DNA of 64,000 nt from Papiliotrema nemorosa. Taxonomy: Eukaryota > Basidiomycota > Tremellomycetes > Tremellales > Rhynchogastremaceae. Within the stretch, counting starts at the first letter, position 1, and each line of letters starts with the position of its first letter. The stretch covers positions 310,001 to 374,000 of the forward strand of contig JASKOT010000005.1 of NCBI GenBank assembly GCA_032158125.1. Reading direction: 5' to 3'. Both the position numbers and the translations under genes were made by a program. The notes beneath the pieces are model-generated. The model was not told the origin of the DNA. It saw only the letters and a program-made list of their open reading frames with translations, and searched no databases. Positions 1-11,233 of this stretch are shown piece by piece.

Positions 1-832
1 GTTCCCGCTGTGTGGGCAGCAGATGCTCTTGCAGAGTAACTGGACCGAATTTTGGCAATGATGCCAGATATTCCTCGTAAGTCTTTGGACCGAAAGCGAT
101 TCGGGGTGCGGCAGCAGCTGGAGAGACCTTTTTCGGCGCATCGGCAGCAGCGGCGAGCTTGGCCTTCTCCTTTTCTTGTCGGATCTGCTCATACGACTTC
201 TTCTGACCACCTGCGCCTCCTTGTTTCTTGGCTTGTTGCCCCTCCATGAGCATTCGCATGTTCTCACTTGGAAGCAAAACGGAAAGATCGTCAAAGTCGC
301 CTTCCTTCATCATTTCCCGCATCAATTTATCGTTTCGAGCTTGCTGCTTTGTCCTAGGACCGATGAAGAGTTGCTTGATGAAGGGGAACTGGGCGTCCAA
401 CTTCTCATCCATCGCCTTGTCTTCGGCTTCTTTCGCCTTCTTCTCGGCTTCAAACTGCTCTTTGGACGGGGGACCATGAGGTTTCGGGATAGCAGTGACG
501 GCGTAACAGTTGGGGAATCGGTCAAGACCCTTCTGAGCCGCCTCAACTTCGGTGAGCTCTTTCTCGAGTTTGCCGATAATCTTGTTGTGATTCAGCCAGG
601 CGTCTTCGCCACGGAGATAGCCGTTGTTCACTTGTTCCCAACGCAACTTGGCGATCATATACTTCAACGAAGAGGCATGCATTGCTCGAAGCTTTGCATA
701 TGAAACAACAGGAGGAGTGGGCTTGACTGGGTGAAGGACAGTAGGGGAAGTAGGGGTGAGAGGGGGAGTGGGAAGGGCGGTGGCGAGGAGAGCAGGGTGG
801 GTTATGGGTTTGAGCGTGAGTGTGGTAGCCAT
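1..832 (-). CDS. Unrecognised protein, 3' end outside window
   Basis: An open frame of 277 codons runs from an ATG at 832 leftwards off the window edge, so the C-terminus is missing. The start is the first ATG of the frame and is followed by a Pro/Thr-rich stretch (about residues 8-40). Next comes a basic and acidic helical part (about 45-130, with YMIAKLRWEQ and a Lys/Glu-rich segment), then an Ala/Lys-rich region near residue 230. No membrane segment or catalytic motif is visible. The long, biased open frame without stops is the main evidence that it is real. I do not recognise the family. No intron is needed in the visible part. Confidence 0.6.
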   Translation of the reverse strand, partial: MATTLTLKPITHPALLATALPTPPLTPTSPTVLHPVKPTPPVVSYAKLRAMHASSLKYMIAKLRWEQVNNGYLRGEDAWLNHNKIIGKLEKELTEVEAAQKGLDRFPNCYAVTAIPKPHGPPSKEQFEAEKKAKEAEDKAMDEKLDAQFPFIKQLFIGPRTKQQARNDKLMREMMKEGDFDDLSVLLPSENMRMLMEGQQAKKQGGAGGQKKSYEQIRQEKEKAKLAAAADAPKKVSPAAAAPRIAFGPKTYEEYLASLPKFGPVTLQEHLLPTQRE

Positions 833-1700
833 CTTGTGAGTGAGATGTGTGAGTAAGTGGTGTGCGGAGAAGATACGTTGGCAAATGTCAAGGATTAAGG
901 AGTAGAGAGTTAATCGCTTGTGGTAGGGTGTGATGAAGCTGCTAGGGGGTAGATGTGGAAGTCACGACGAGATTGAGCAGGTTATATCTCATACATAGCT
1001 TGAGCTCTGGCGCTTTCCATCAACCTTTGACAGCAGGGAGGAGTTTCGACGCGCGACCCTCTTTTGAAAATATGAGACGATTCAGGCTTGAGACAATATC
1101 AGTGTCAGCGCGACACATGGCGCGACTTCAGGGGTTGACCAGCAAGTACCAGAAAACTTAGGTGGGCTCAACCCTACAGCGTTGTCACGGCTGGGTTCCC
1201 CAGGTGGGAGTTCATCTCATGTGTCCGACTCAAGTTCGCTTAGCTACACAACAGGAGATGGGTTCCCCGATCCAGGCTACTTGCGGCACCATAATGTCGA
1301 AGGGCTGCCTGAGAGACGCTAGGGTTAGGGTAAAGGATATTCTCCGTTGAAGTACTAGGTGACTGTCCATACTCCCCCTCCATGAGGGGCAGTACTAGGT
1401 GACTGTCCATACTTCAACCCTCTCATTGCCGCAATATCTTACACATCCTTTGATAGCGATGACCCCGTCTGAGCTCTCCCTTGAAAGTCCTTTCTGACAA
1501 CCTTCAACTGGCGCAATCGGGGTAGACTGAAAGGACGATGACGTTTTACCGTTGTCTATACACCACCTGTACCGCATATAGAGTCCAGCCTTTCAGGTGA
1601 TCATCTTGCTCACACCTACTTGATCTTCGAAGTCCCTCCAGTACTTTCACCCAAGCTCTATCACGCAGGTCACGAAACAGACACACCCTAAGCCCCAGCG
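833..1700. other. Intergenic, divergent promoter region
   Basis: About 870 bp lie between two divergently transcribed genes. No convincing coding frame is present. The only distinct structure is the duplicated 23-bp unit with a central hairpin at 1351-1413. A pyrimidine-rich stretch precedes the ATG at 1701. Confidence 0.6.
1351..1413. repeat. Duplicated 23-bp unit with central hairpin
   Basis: A perfect 23-bp direct repeat (begins AGTACTAGGTGACTG, ends CCATACT) occupies 1351-1373 and 1391-1413, a 40-bp period. The 17-bp spacer contains CCCCT and AGGGG arms around CCATG. The whole unit is flanked by inverted 9-mers, GTTGAAGTA on the left and TACTTCAAC on the right. Function is unknown. It could be a regulator-binding array or a short transposon footprint. 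Confidence 0.75.
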
Positions 1701-2908
1701 ATGGCCGCAATGACCTCTATGTCTCGAGCTTACGCAACACCTGAGCCTAGGTGAGATCTCTCAAGGACCGTGTATACTGATAGCTCAGCCTCACGCCAAA
1801 CGCACCTCCTCCATCGCTCGTATCTGACGATTCTTCGATCGGGTCAAAGTCGAAGCATTACGCCCGCAACCTCCTCTTATCCCTCGCTACGCCGAAGGCA
1901 CCTCCTCCGGCGCCTCAACGTCTTGCGTCTTTCTCCGAGATCCTTAGGAAAGACTCCTCCTCGGACTGGGGAATTGACGAAGGGCATTCCGATATTTTGG
2001 ACGGGAAACCACCGGCTAGGGCTCTTGCAATGGCCATGTCTATCCCGAAACAGCAGGAACTGGTGGGGACTCCGGGACAAGGTCACCCAGCGGATTGCCT
2101 GTTCAACTATCGATCGACGCCGGATGATGCGGCCGTTCCGATCTTGATCGATTTCGCCAATGTCAACCCATTCGATAAGCAGAAGCCCGCTTCAATGAGT
2201 CAAACAGATGTATCCAGCTCCTGGGAATCGGATAAGACGCTCGTCGGGGATACCCTTGCCAATTCGGTGGGCTCCCAGCTTGGTTCGATCCGGCTGGGGG
2301 CAAGGCTACCTTCCCTCTCACGCTCGAGTAGCCCAACCTTATCGGAAGGATCCGCCCGAAAGAGGTCCGGCTCGTTCCTCGCAGACGGAGGTCTCAACCC
2401 TTTCGCGGCTCCCTGGCCACGACCAAGTACTACGCCTCAGATCGGCATCGATACCCTTCAACCGTCTGTCGCTCCTTCTCTTGGTCATTCTTCCACCACC
2501 AGCGACAGCGGCTCGGAGGCTGGGTCTTTACCTCTCCCAAAGAGTTTGCCCAGTTCTCTGCCCAAGAAGCCACAATGTGGACTTCCGCCGGTGTTTGTTA
2601 AGCGCGAGTCGGCAGCGTTGCCTCAGCCTATGGCGTTGCCGGACATCGCACCGATGGGTTCAGGATGGGAAGGTGAAAACAGCTTGAGCGGTAACGAGAA
2701 ACGGAGAAGGGCCAGTCAATTGGGTAGCCTCACCGACGGTCTCGTACTCCGAATGGGTTCTGTCAGCAGCCCGCCGCCAGTAGGAGCGAGCGAGTCTTTG
2801 GGAGACACAAGGCCGGCGAGATTAATCAACCTGGGCCAGAGGATTAGAGCGAACAGCGTTTGTAGGTTCAACCAAGGTGACTTGGGAGCTGCGGGAGTCA
2901 AGTCATAG
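1701..2908 (+). CDS. Low-complexity Ser/Pro-rich protein, function unknown
   Basis: Two exons, 1701-1750 and 1789-2908, give 389 residues. The 38-nt intron starts GTGAGA and ends CTCAG. Splicing joins a short ATG-containing exon to a frame that is clearly coding upstream of its first internal Met (it includes RLASFSEILRKDSS). The product is rich in Ser, Pro and Ala with scattered KRES and RKRSGS patches. It has a probable folded or interaction motif near residues 60-75, and no signal peptide or membrane helix. It looks like a disordered regulatory or scaffold protein. No family is recognised. Confidence 0.65.
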
Positions 2909-3047
2909 ACAGACGGACGAAAGCATAGACATGCGGTCCACGTGAACATGCATTTAATCTCCTTGAACCGATTGCCTATGACCTGAAGGTAACATGCCGT
3001 CAGAGCCCATCGATTATCACTCTGCCACATGCCGATCCACCCGCTCT

Positions 3048-3562
3048 CTAGACTAAGGCCAAGGTCTTAATTCTGCCCAGTGGTTGGCTCAGAGACCTGC
3101 TGGGAATCCCGTCTTGAGGCTTGCTCCTGCACAATGATAGCTTGGTGAGCGTCTTGCACACTTGCCATCAGCGACTCGACTCATCGAGCGGCAGTCACTA
3201 ACTCACTCTATCCAGTGGTGCTCTTCAAGCTCACCCGACTTCAACAACATCCCTAAAACGAGCGGCACCATTTCGTCCGTAGCGCTCAGCTCAATGGCCG
3301 ACGATCTGGCTACTTGGCTCAAATCATGACTGATCTCGTTGCAGGCAAACCGCCAGATTTCTGCACTCTCATCGTTGCCCGGACTGGAAGAAAGAGCCCG
3401 AACATAGTTCTGAAGTCTCGCGATACGGCTTGCCAAGGGGTCTTTTTCGTTAGGCTCGCTGCCGACGATGAGAGGACGAACGATCCGACTCAGATGCCCG
3501 GAGAATGTTTTCGTCCAGGCCAATCTGGAGGTCTCGTCGAATTGTGACGGCAAGGATGACAT
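3048..3562 (-). CDS. Small unrecognised helical protein
   Basis: Proposed exons 3207-3562 and 3048-3126 (80-nt intron, donor GTGAGT, acceptor GTGCAG) encode 144 residues. The start is set at the ATG at 3562. The frame is open further upstream but without an ATG, and an acceptor-like site lies there, so a 5' exon cannot be excluded. The sequence is mostly predicted helix (for example SRIARLQNYVRAL, NEISHDLSQV) and ends in a short polar tail. No domain is recognised. A TATA-like ATATATACATA lies on this strand around 3690-3702. Confidence 0.5.
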
Positions 3563-4097
3563 GTCGAAGTGGGTGGTAGGAAAAGCGACCAACGAGTACA
3601 AAGCGTCGTCGTGTCTTCGGCTGGTAATATGATAGGAGAGAGCCAATTCGAATCAGACGGCACTCATCAAACCGACTGAGACGTCTATCTTATGTATATA
3701 TTGCAAATCCCCCGGGTCGGCGATTACGAAGCACATCTGAGTCTTTCCGATGTTTTCGGTCGACATTTCTCCGCTGAACTCTTGACGCTTGATAAGTCCT
3801 TCAGCTCTTAGCAGTTTTGGGGCAGGAAATCGTTATGGAAAACAATGGAAGACGTCTCCATGATTAGGATGGGTCAAGTACAAGTTGTATTGCGACGTCA
3901 TCATGTGAAACAAACAGCCCAGAGACGGTCGCAAGTTGTGATTGACAACACACCATGTCCATGCAAGTCAGAACCTATATACATTATATACCTCTTTCGT
4001 TCATTGTGCCAGTTTGGGGGTTAGTCAAAAACTTAATCAAAGAGCCTAAGCCAATTGCCGTCACCGCAAGTCTGATTCTGGAGCCGAACACGCTCGG
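3563..4097. other. Intergenic region without recognised genes
   Basis: About 535 bp, AT-richer than its surroundings, upstream of the gene starting at 3562 and downstream of the one ending at 4098. Apart from a TATA-like tract near 3690-3702 nothing specific is visible. Confidence 0.5.
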
Positions 4098-4505
4098 TCA
4101 GTACTGGAGAAAAGTATCCAGCCCGAACTCGATCATCTGACGTGCCTTGACATCATCCACTGCCTTTTCAGTAACATCTGATAGTTCCGTGGACTGCGTG
4201 CTATGGTTTGCCACGGATTCCTGATTCACGTTGCCGGGGACAAGCTTTCCCTTTTCAGTGGCGACACTGGTGGAAGACTGGATTGCGTATCGTGAATTGC
4301 AGACAAAGTCCTCAATGTTCTGATGAGGTTCTGGCGTGTCAGTTGTACACCCAATCTTTTCCAATCGAGATTGGGTAGAGTCAGTGTTGTCTTGATCTCC
4401 GTTTCTGGTTGGAGCGGAGGGAGTGGTTCTGGTGGCAACCTGGGAAGTCTCGGTGGTCACGGCTGTCGTTTGGTCTTCTTGAGTAGGTGACATGTTGTCT
4501 GACAT
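4098..4505 (-). CDS. Small Thr/Ser/Gln-rich protein, unknown
   Basis: Single-exon frame of 135 codons from an ATG at 4505. The start was preferred over upstream in-frame codons because a TATA box (4577-4583) lies 72 bp upstream, which places the longer frame in the 5' leader. The product is polar and acidic, rich in Thr, Ser, Gln and Asn, with no hydrophobic segment. It is probably intrinsically disordered. No homologous family is recognised. It might be a stress-type hydrophilic protein, but nothing in the sequence proves this. Confidence 0.5.
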   Translation of the reverse strand: MSDNMSPTQEDQTTAVTTETSQVATRTTPSAPTRNGDQDNTDSTQSRLEKIGCTTDTPEPHQNIEDFVCNSRYAIQSSTSVATEKGKLVPGNVNQESVANHSTQSTELSDVTEKAVDDVKARQMIEFGLDTFLQY

Positions 4506-5476
4506 GCGGAACAAAACGGAGGGTAAAGAATGTATAGCGAGGAGCTCACAAGGAGCCACGGCTAGCACATGTGATCTTATATAGCCTCTCGCCGCTCTTC
4601 TAGCCTTCTGGACTACGCTTTGTGTCTGCTGTTGCTCGCTTCTGATTTGTCCACAGCCAGACTGAGAATCTCGGACCAGAAGGCTTGGAAAAATCTGGTG
4701 ATTCTGATATCGCAATTCAATGAGGAGCCCTCCTTTGTTGGCTACTCAGTGCGTGGAATGTTTGAGCGAGCTGCTCCCAATTTTCGGGAATGTTCGGAAA
4801 TGTCACGAAGCAAGTATGCCAAAGCCTACCATCCGCCAACGGCACAAACGCGATTAGACCAGTATAGAAAGCATTCCCGAGCTGTCAGACGGGAAGCAGA
4901 AAACACCTGTCACTGTCCACCATGTCGGAAGAGGAATACATGTACAAGCTCAGGAGTCCTCGTATGCCAATTTCAATGGTCAAATTGTCAAGAAGCGGCT
5001 GGAGCGAGAGCACGGCAGCATCAGGAGTAGAGAGTGGAGACGATTTGGGAGGGCGAGGAGGGTCATGATCGCTTGGCGTCATACAATGAGGGGAGTCATG
5101 ATTCGCGCGAATGTCGAGGAGATTATGACCGATGAATGGTGAAAGCCTTTGGCCAATGTATCAAGGTCGACATTGAGGCCTTAGAATGCACAACCGAGAA
5201 GACTTGCAAGTCGGAAAATCAGAGGATCTTCGGGTCGTTGGCGCCCTGACAGACGAGGACATCTTCAGCTTCTCGGAATACTGGCAGCCCTACATGACGA
5301 ATGAAGTCAATATTCTTGATAGAGGCTCGGGAGTCCGGATTTCAGACTGCATAAGACATGCATCTGAGCAGAGCTGAGATCCGAGCAAATAATGCACAGT
5401 GTGAAAAGTGTACGATTCTCGTCGCCCGTTCTTCTCCATTGTTCAATGCCTACATGAACTGCCTCCAGTAGCCCTG
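4506..5476. other. Uncertain coding region
   Basis: Several short frames overlap here and I cannot decide between them. On the plus strand 4858-5142 is open without an ATG at its start and ends in an Arg-rich segment (includes KKRLEREHGSIRSREW), which could be a terminal exon. Another plus frame, 5186-5377 (63 codons), follows. On the minus strand 5082-4885 encodes a plausible 65-residue peptide. No intron set joins these convincingly. A small gene, or a decayed one, may lie here. Confidence 0.3.
4577..4583 (-). promoter_or_regulatory. TATA box (TATATAA)
   Basis: TATATAAG on the minus strand, 72 bp upstream of the ATG at 4505. It fits a core promoter for the small polar protein. Confidence 0.55.
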
Positions 5477-6067
5477 CTAAAAATCGTGAGGCGCCTCAAT
5501 TTCTACGTCCATAGCATTATCTCTCTCTGTGTCGTCTTCGATGATCCACATTGATCGCCCTCCTTGGCTCAACAGACTGGTAAAATCCGCGACGAGCGCA
5601 TCTCTCCAGTTCAACACCCTGATTCATCAGCGAAGCAATCGCGTACTATGGGTATTGAACCCTCAAAATAGACGAGCCTCTTCGGTCATCTCACCCCCTG
5701 ACAGAACCCCTTTGAGCGCATCGGGAAGTAATGTCAAGGCTGAGAGTGGGACATGTTGATTTCTGGGGAGGACGGAAGCGATCGTGTCGCAGGCTTTCAT
5801 CCAGTCTTGCGTCTTTTGCGATCCCCCAGGATCGAGTGCCAGTGAGTTTATATCGTTGGTGAGACTGTTTATGGACCCTTGCACGAGCTCCTGATCTGAC
5901 GGCCGTAGAGCTCTTTGAAGATAGGGCAGGCAATCAGCCATATTCCCTGCTGTTCGTATCCGGTCTGTTGCCTCCCACGTTAGACAAGTAGCGCTGCCTG
6001 ACGCTGCGTCGATGAGATAGACGTGAGTACGTTCCTCCGAGGGCCCGTCGTGGCTCAAATGGCTCAT
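5477..6067 (-). CDS. Unrecognised 168-residue protein
   Basis: Proposed exons 5703-6067 and 5477-5618 with an 84-nt intron (donor GTCAGG, branch-like GCTGATGA, acceptor AATCAG). The first exon encodes a helical N-terminal part that starts MSHLSHDG. The second continues VLNWRDALVADF and ends in an acidic tail. A stronger-looking donor (GTGAGA, 14 nt downstream on the transcript) would break the frame, so the boundary is tentative. No domain, signal peptide or membrane segment is recognised. Confidence 0.5.
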
Positions 6068-6508
6068 GATGCAAGTATGTCGGTAGGCAACTTGGTGTAC
6101 AGGTTCAGCGATCGTACTGTATCGTAGGAATTGGCGGTACTATGACTTTGTATTTCGACCTGGCTGTGCGAGCGTAGCACCTGGCTTTCGTGCTTCCTAC
6201 CCTTTGTTTCGACTGCTTCGAGGTCTCTTACTGGTTTTTCCGTTTTGTCATTGAGAACTCTGGCGAGACCACTACTCTGCCGACATTTGCCGTAAATTGC
6301 TGAGAAGCACGTCTTCCCAGTGATCGGATCCTTTCATCGACTTCCCCTACATTGCGCGTCTAAGCCTTTAGAATTCGAGACTCGAGCGCAAGACCCGAAG
6401 TCAGTCGAGAAGAAGCAAGCAGCCCATGTGAAATGTGCATCATGTCCCTCCGATTATGCTCGGGGCTGAATGATATAAAGCCCCTATTCCCTCAGGACCA
6501 CCTTTACG
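6068..6508. other. Intergenic region
   Basis: About 440 bp between the start of the gene at 6067 and the 3' end of KRI1. No gene or repeat is seen. A CT-rich tract at 6540-6610 belongs to the KRI1 C-terminal Lys-rich coding sequence. Confidence 0.5.
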
Positions 6509-9055
6509 TTACCCCTCTACCTCGCCATTCCCATTCGCCACTCCCGATTTCTTCTTCTTCCTCCTCTTTTTCTTACCCTCCCCTCCTGTCTCTCCTCCCT
6601 CCCCCTCTACGAGACCTCTCACCGGTTTTGAAGTTGGAGCTGACGTCGAAGGCATTGAGAGCTGCTCCCCCTTCTCCGCTGCCTCTGCCTCAGCAGCCAG
6701 CTTCGCCCTCATCCTCTGTTTCTTTCCTAGCCGTTTCTGGGCGCCCCCTGGTCCTGTACTCTTCTTAGCTGGCCTCTGGTCTCCGTGAGCACCTCCTTCG
6801 TCACCCTTCTCTTCTGCTCCCCACTTCCGTTTCACACCACCAGTAGGTCCAGCGTTTGACCCCGAACCTTTTTCCTTCGGTTCCTCTTCCTCCGGCCCTG
6901 CTTCTTCCCCCCAACGTCTAGCTTGAAGGGTCCGCTTGAGATCTCGAATACGTTTGTTCAGACCTTGACTTGCCCGGCCCATCCCTGTGCCGCGCTTGTA
7001 CGGAGCAAGGTGCTTCATTGCTGCCAGAGCGTTCAACTCGGCGTCTGTGGCAAGTAAAATCTCGACTGGTGAGAGGCCAAAGTCCACAGGAGCACTTTGA
7101 GTGTACTTGAATCGTGTGGGCAGGTCACCGATCTGGGAATCAGCTGAACAGACCATCAAGCATCCAGTCGAGGTCTCACCATGTCCTCATGATCCAGCGC
7201 CTTGTACTCGCCCAGCGTCTTCTTGACCTTCGCAGCTCGGGCCTCGATTGACAAGTCCTCCTCTATCTCGACTTCTCGCTCCTTGCCCTTCTTGCTCTTC
7301 TTGTCCTTCTTGCTCTTCTTCTTGGGCTGTTCATCCGCAAAGTCGGCATCCTACTGCGTTAGAAACGTGTCTTGGAATGAAGCAAGACTAACCATATTGA
7401 TCGGGCCATCTTCCTCGTCTGCCGCTTGATCGCCAAAGATGTCCATGTTGTACGCGTAAGAATCGTAATTTCCACCTTCCGCATCCTCTTCATCATATTC
7501 GGCATCGTCAATATCGTCCCAAGCAGGCTTTTCATCCTCCTAAAACACGTCAATGTCCCTCAAGCAAGACAGCACTAAACTTACCTGTTCTGCAGCTTGC
7601 TCCATGATTTGCCCGACCACCCTATCCCACTCTTCCTCGTCGAAATCGCCTTCCAAAATACCTTCCAACACTGAATAATCCAATCCCTCTCCCAGCTCCG
7701 TCTTGAGCGCCTCTATATGAGCCTCCATTTCCCTCCTCTTGGCTCCCTTCAGTCGACGGGTTTCTTCCTCGGCGGCTGCTCTCTCGGCGGCTTTGCGCTC
7801 CTCTCTAGCTTGCCTTTTCAGTTTTCGAGCGTCGTCCGTTCTTCTGACCAACGAAGGGATCTCTCGCGGATGGGTCAAGATATTGGATGAACCGCTATTC
7901 TCTCAGCAAGCATCTCGGCAAAGCTTTGGACGACTCACGGTTCTTCATATCGGAAATTGTAGGCATTCTCAAATTCTTCAGCCTTCTCGTCAAAGTCGTC
8001 CTCCTCAAGCACTCCCCAAGGATGCAAAGACGACTCTCCAGATTTTTGCTCGACTTGTACATCTTCCGAGTCTTCTTTGACGTTCGCCACGACCTCGTCA
8101 TATGTCGGTACGTGCTTTTCGGACCGGTCGATCCAGCCGCGATTCAAGATGTAGCTAATGATTAGTCCACAGTCAAGCTATCTTATGTTCAGACAACTCA
8201 CTTCATGAGGAAATCATCGTCTGCCTTTTCCTTCTTCTCCTGATGTTCCCGCTTCATTTCCTCCGTCTCTGCCTTGTTCAAGACAGCATCCTTCTTTTTC
8301 TTCTTCTTTTCGGGTACAGACGAGGACTCGGCGATTTTTTCATCTGCCCTCCAAGCGGGCGCATCTCCCATCCCCAAAATCTTCCTGACTTCCTCTTCAC
8401 CTCCCCCCATATCCAATAGGAATCGTCTGTACTCCTCGTCTTCCTGCTCCAGCTCTCCGTCTTCTTTCTTCCGTTGTTTCAACACAAAGCCCGCATCGTC
8501 CTCTCCTTCCTCGTCCCCTTCGCTCTCGTCTTCCTCCGCCAAAGATTTGAAAGCGCTGATAGCTCCCGCCCGCAGCTTACGCTGCTCCTGGACATTTGTC
8601 AGAGGAACAGAGTCGTCCTCTACTCCTGCAGAATCGCCCAACAGAGCTGCTCGATGATGATCTGCCAGCAAGTATGGCTGATGGTAAGCATAACCCGCAT
8701 CCCTTGCTCCTGAAGCCCAATGACTCACCTTGTCGACCACAACCCTCTTCAAGCTTTGAACGCCCAGAGATCCAGCTCGACGCTCAGCCTCTTTCAGAGC
8801 CTCCTGTAGGACGTTCTCCGTGCCATAGACTCCTTCTTTACGTTTGATCCTGCCTAGAGTCTGGAGGATGGCGGCATCCAGAGCCGGCGTGAGCTCTTCC
8901 CCGAACTCGTCTTCGGTGACATCTTCAGACGATGATGAATAGTCGGAATCGCTTTCGGATTCGATTGGCACGGCGGGCAGGTTGGAAGGGCCTGCTAATT
9001 GGATCAGCTGTCGCCCTAGATCGTCGTCAGGAACATGTCCCTTACCTCTGGCCAT
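6509..9055 (-). CDS. KRI1: KRI1-family ribosome biogenesis protein
   Basis: Seven exons: 8729-9055, 8202-8677, 7939-8154, 7585-7894, 7393-7539, 7180-7350 and 6509-7132, 756 residues. Introns are 42-51 nt. The 51-nt one at 8678-8728 is frame-neutral and would be missed by ORF calling. Family hallmarks are visible in order. An acidic N-terminal half is followed by NRGWIDRSEKHVPTYDEVV (about 270-288) and an FENAYNFRYEEP segment. Then come HPREIPSLVRR, a Lys/Arg coiled region and GDFDEEEWDRV near 430. After residue 550 the block GDLPTRFKY...LLATDAELN is present, and the tail is Lys-rich. Yeast Kri1 is a nucleolar protein needed for 40S assembly and binds Krr1. The same nucleolar role is inferred here. 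KRI1 diverges from COQ1 across 315 bp carrying a TCACGTGA site. Confidence 0.92.
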
Positions 9056-9146
9056 GGTGCGTTGATTGTGTATAATGCAATTGCTGTCAATACAGGTGAT
9101 TCCCAACTTTTGAACCGAACTCCCTCCCCCCCCGGCAACCTTGTAA

Positions 9147-9154
9147 TCACGTGA
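9147..9154. promoter_or_regulatory. TCACGTGA palindrome, KRI1/COQ1 promoter
   Basis: A perfect 8-bp palindrome with a CACGTG E-box core lies 92 bp upstream of KRI1 and 217 bp upstream of COQ1. The same octamer occurs in two other divergent promoters of this window (52238 and 60761). Such sites are typically bound by Cbf1/USF-like bHLH factors. Binding here is inferred. The rest of 9056-9370 shows nothing else specific. Confidence 0.5.
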
Positions 9155-9370
9155 TCCCCCACCCGAATTTGATCCCGCCACCCCCCGGTTCGCCATTCAT
9201 CTCGGATCCGGGATCGGAACACTTCGCTCGATGATAGAGTGCTCTGCGTTTTCTCGACCGCTCTGGAAATTTAGGTATAGCCAACACTCCATCCTCAGTC
9301 GCTCTCTACACCCTTGGTCTGACGACGACGGTGCAGCTCAGTAGTGCATACCTGAGCTCTCCTCCCAGCT

Positions 9371-10872
9371 ATGCTGTCTCGATCTGCTCGAGCGGCTTCT
9401 CGGGCTTCAGCCAAACGACAGTTCTTACCTAAACCTTACGTTGGCCGATCTTTCACCTCTTCCCCTTCTACCTCTCGACCACAATCAGCATGGGCGGAAG
9501 CTACTGAATCTGCACATTCCGTCCTCACTCCTCCTCCTTCTTCGATGCCGACAGCCGCTTATGACCCTCTTGGAGCCATCTACGAGGAGATAGGGAATCT
9601 CCGATCTAGCTTGTTCAACCTTCTCGGCTCATCTCATCCCTCTCTGGATACAGTCGCAAAATATTACTTCCAAGCCGAAGGGAAACATCTTCGTCCGCTG
9701 CTGGTGCTCCTCATGTCGCAAGCGACAAATGGACTGGCCGGTCAGGGATGGGAACGAGCGAGGATAGAGAGTTATACGAACAGCGTGGATGATGCGTTGA
9801 CCAGTCGTGGAGGAGTCTTGAACGATTGGAATCCAGAACAGATGGGACCTGAACCCATAGGAGCCATGACATTTGCCGACCCATTTACAATACCTTCTCC
9901 TTCTTCCTCCACCGGCTCAACATCCACCTACCCCTTCTCCACGTCACCGACCAAACCCGTCGTAGCTCAATTGGAGAGTCTACCCACAAATCCCGATACA
10001 CCAGAGATATTACCCACCCAAAGGAGACTGGCGAGCATAACCGAGATGATTCACGTCGCCTCGCTATTACACGACGATGTGATTGACAACTCTTCATTAC
10101 GGCGAGGCGAGCCATCAGCACCCAGCGCATTCGGTAACAAATTGTCGATCTTGTCCGGGGACTTCTTGCTAGGTCGAGCCTCAGTGGCCCTTGCTCGACT
10201 GGGCAGCAGAGAAGTCGTGGAGCTATTAGCGACGGTTATTGCAAATCTGGTGGAGGGAGAGGTATTGCAATTGCGTGCAACATCGGAACCGGAGAAGACA
10301 CCGACACCGAAAGGGTTCGAAGAGTATATGAGGAAAACGTATTTGAAGACTGCTAGTCTGATGGCGAAATCAGCAAGAGCGGCTGTCATATTAGGTGGCT
10401 GTGACGGACGGGTTGGCAAAGAAGGTGAATGGGTCAAGGACGTGGCGTACGGGTATGGAAGGAATCTTGGTATCGCCTTCCAGGTGAGCAAGACCTAAGA
10501 TGATAACAGTGCGAATAGTTCTGACATTCTCAGCTGGTCGATGATGCTTTGGATTACCTGCCTACACCGGCTTCTCTAGGTAAACCAGGATTCGGCGCCG
10601 ACCTCTCCCTCGGTTTAGCGACCGCACCTGCCCTTTTCGCCTGGCAGCAACATCCCGAATTAGGACCCCTTATTCTTCGAAAATTCTCCGAGCCTGGAGA
10701 TGTGGAGATTGCGCGTGATATCGTCGGACAAAGCGATGGAGTGCAAAGGACGATCGACCTCGCTAGGAAGTTCGCGGGCTCAGCGAGGGAGCTGATTGAG
10801 AAATTGCCAGAAAGTGCAGCTCGAGAGGCATTGGTAGGATTGACGTTGAAAGTGGTGGATCGTGTCAAGTAG
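9371..10872 (+). CDS. COQ1: Mitochondrial trans-polyprenyl diphosphate synthase
   Basis: Exons 9371-10483 and 10534-10872 (50-nt intron) encode 483 residues. The enzyme elongates allylic diphosphates with isopentenyl diphosphate to make the ubiquinone side chain. Visible motifs are the GKHLRPLLV substrate-binding block (near 110), the first Asp-rich motif LLHDDVID followed by SLRRG, and after the intron the second motif VDDALD. The usual sequence there is DDxLD, so both Mg-binding clusters are intact. The N-terminus is Arg/Ser-rich without acidic residues, as expected for a mitochondrial presequence. A low-complexity insertion of about 80 residues separates the first block from DDVID and is probably a surface loop. 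It is unlikely to be GGPP synthase because of the presequence and length. Confidence 0.92.
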
Positions 10873-11233
10873 ACGAGGAGAGATGGGGATGAGGCAACAC
10901 TATCATGGAACGAAGGGAATCGGGATATTGCATCATGTAGGCGTAGTGGACGCCATGCGTAGAACGTCCCCAAAGGAGGACTCTAGATGTCTAGCATTTG
11001 AAATCACACTGCACTTCCCGTTGATATCAATACATGCAACGCCTTCACGATCTTGACGAATTTGCGACTTCACCAAGGAACGCTCATGCATTTGGGAGCT
11101 CGTACTACAAGCAAATCAACCAGACGCAGATGAACCTTTAATAGATATCAACACAAAATCACTGGTATCGTCCGGCAATACCAGGTATACCCCAAGCCTT
11201 GCGGAATTCCCTGCGATCAACCCAAGTGAGACT
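10873..11233. other. Convergent 3' intergenic region
   Basis: About 360 bp between the COQ1 stop and the stop of the polysaccharide lyase-like gene. It holds the two 3' ends and no other recognisable element. Confidence 0.5.

Noticed and set aside
1320..1332. Telomere-like AGGGTTAGGG word
   Set aside because: A single short occurrence with no array and no chromosome-end context. Not evidence of an interstitial telomere.
5663..5702. GTGAGA donor at 5688-5693 (minus) for the gene at 5477-6067
   Set aside because: It is a good donor by consensus but brings the downstream exon out of frame with every usable acceptor. GTCAGG at 5697-5702 was preferred.
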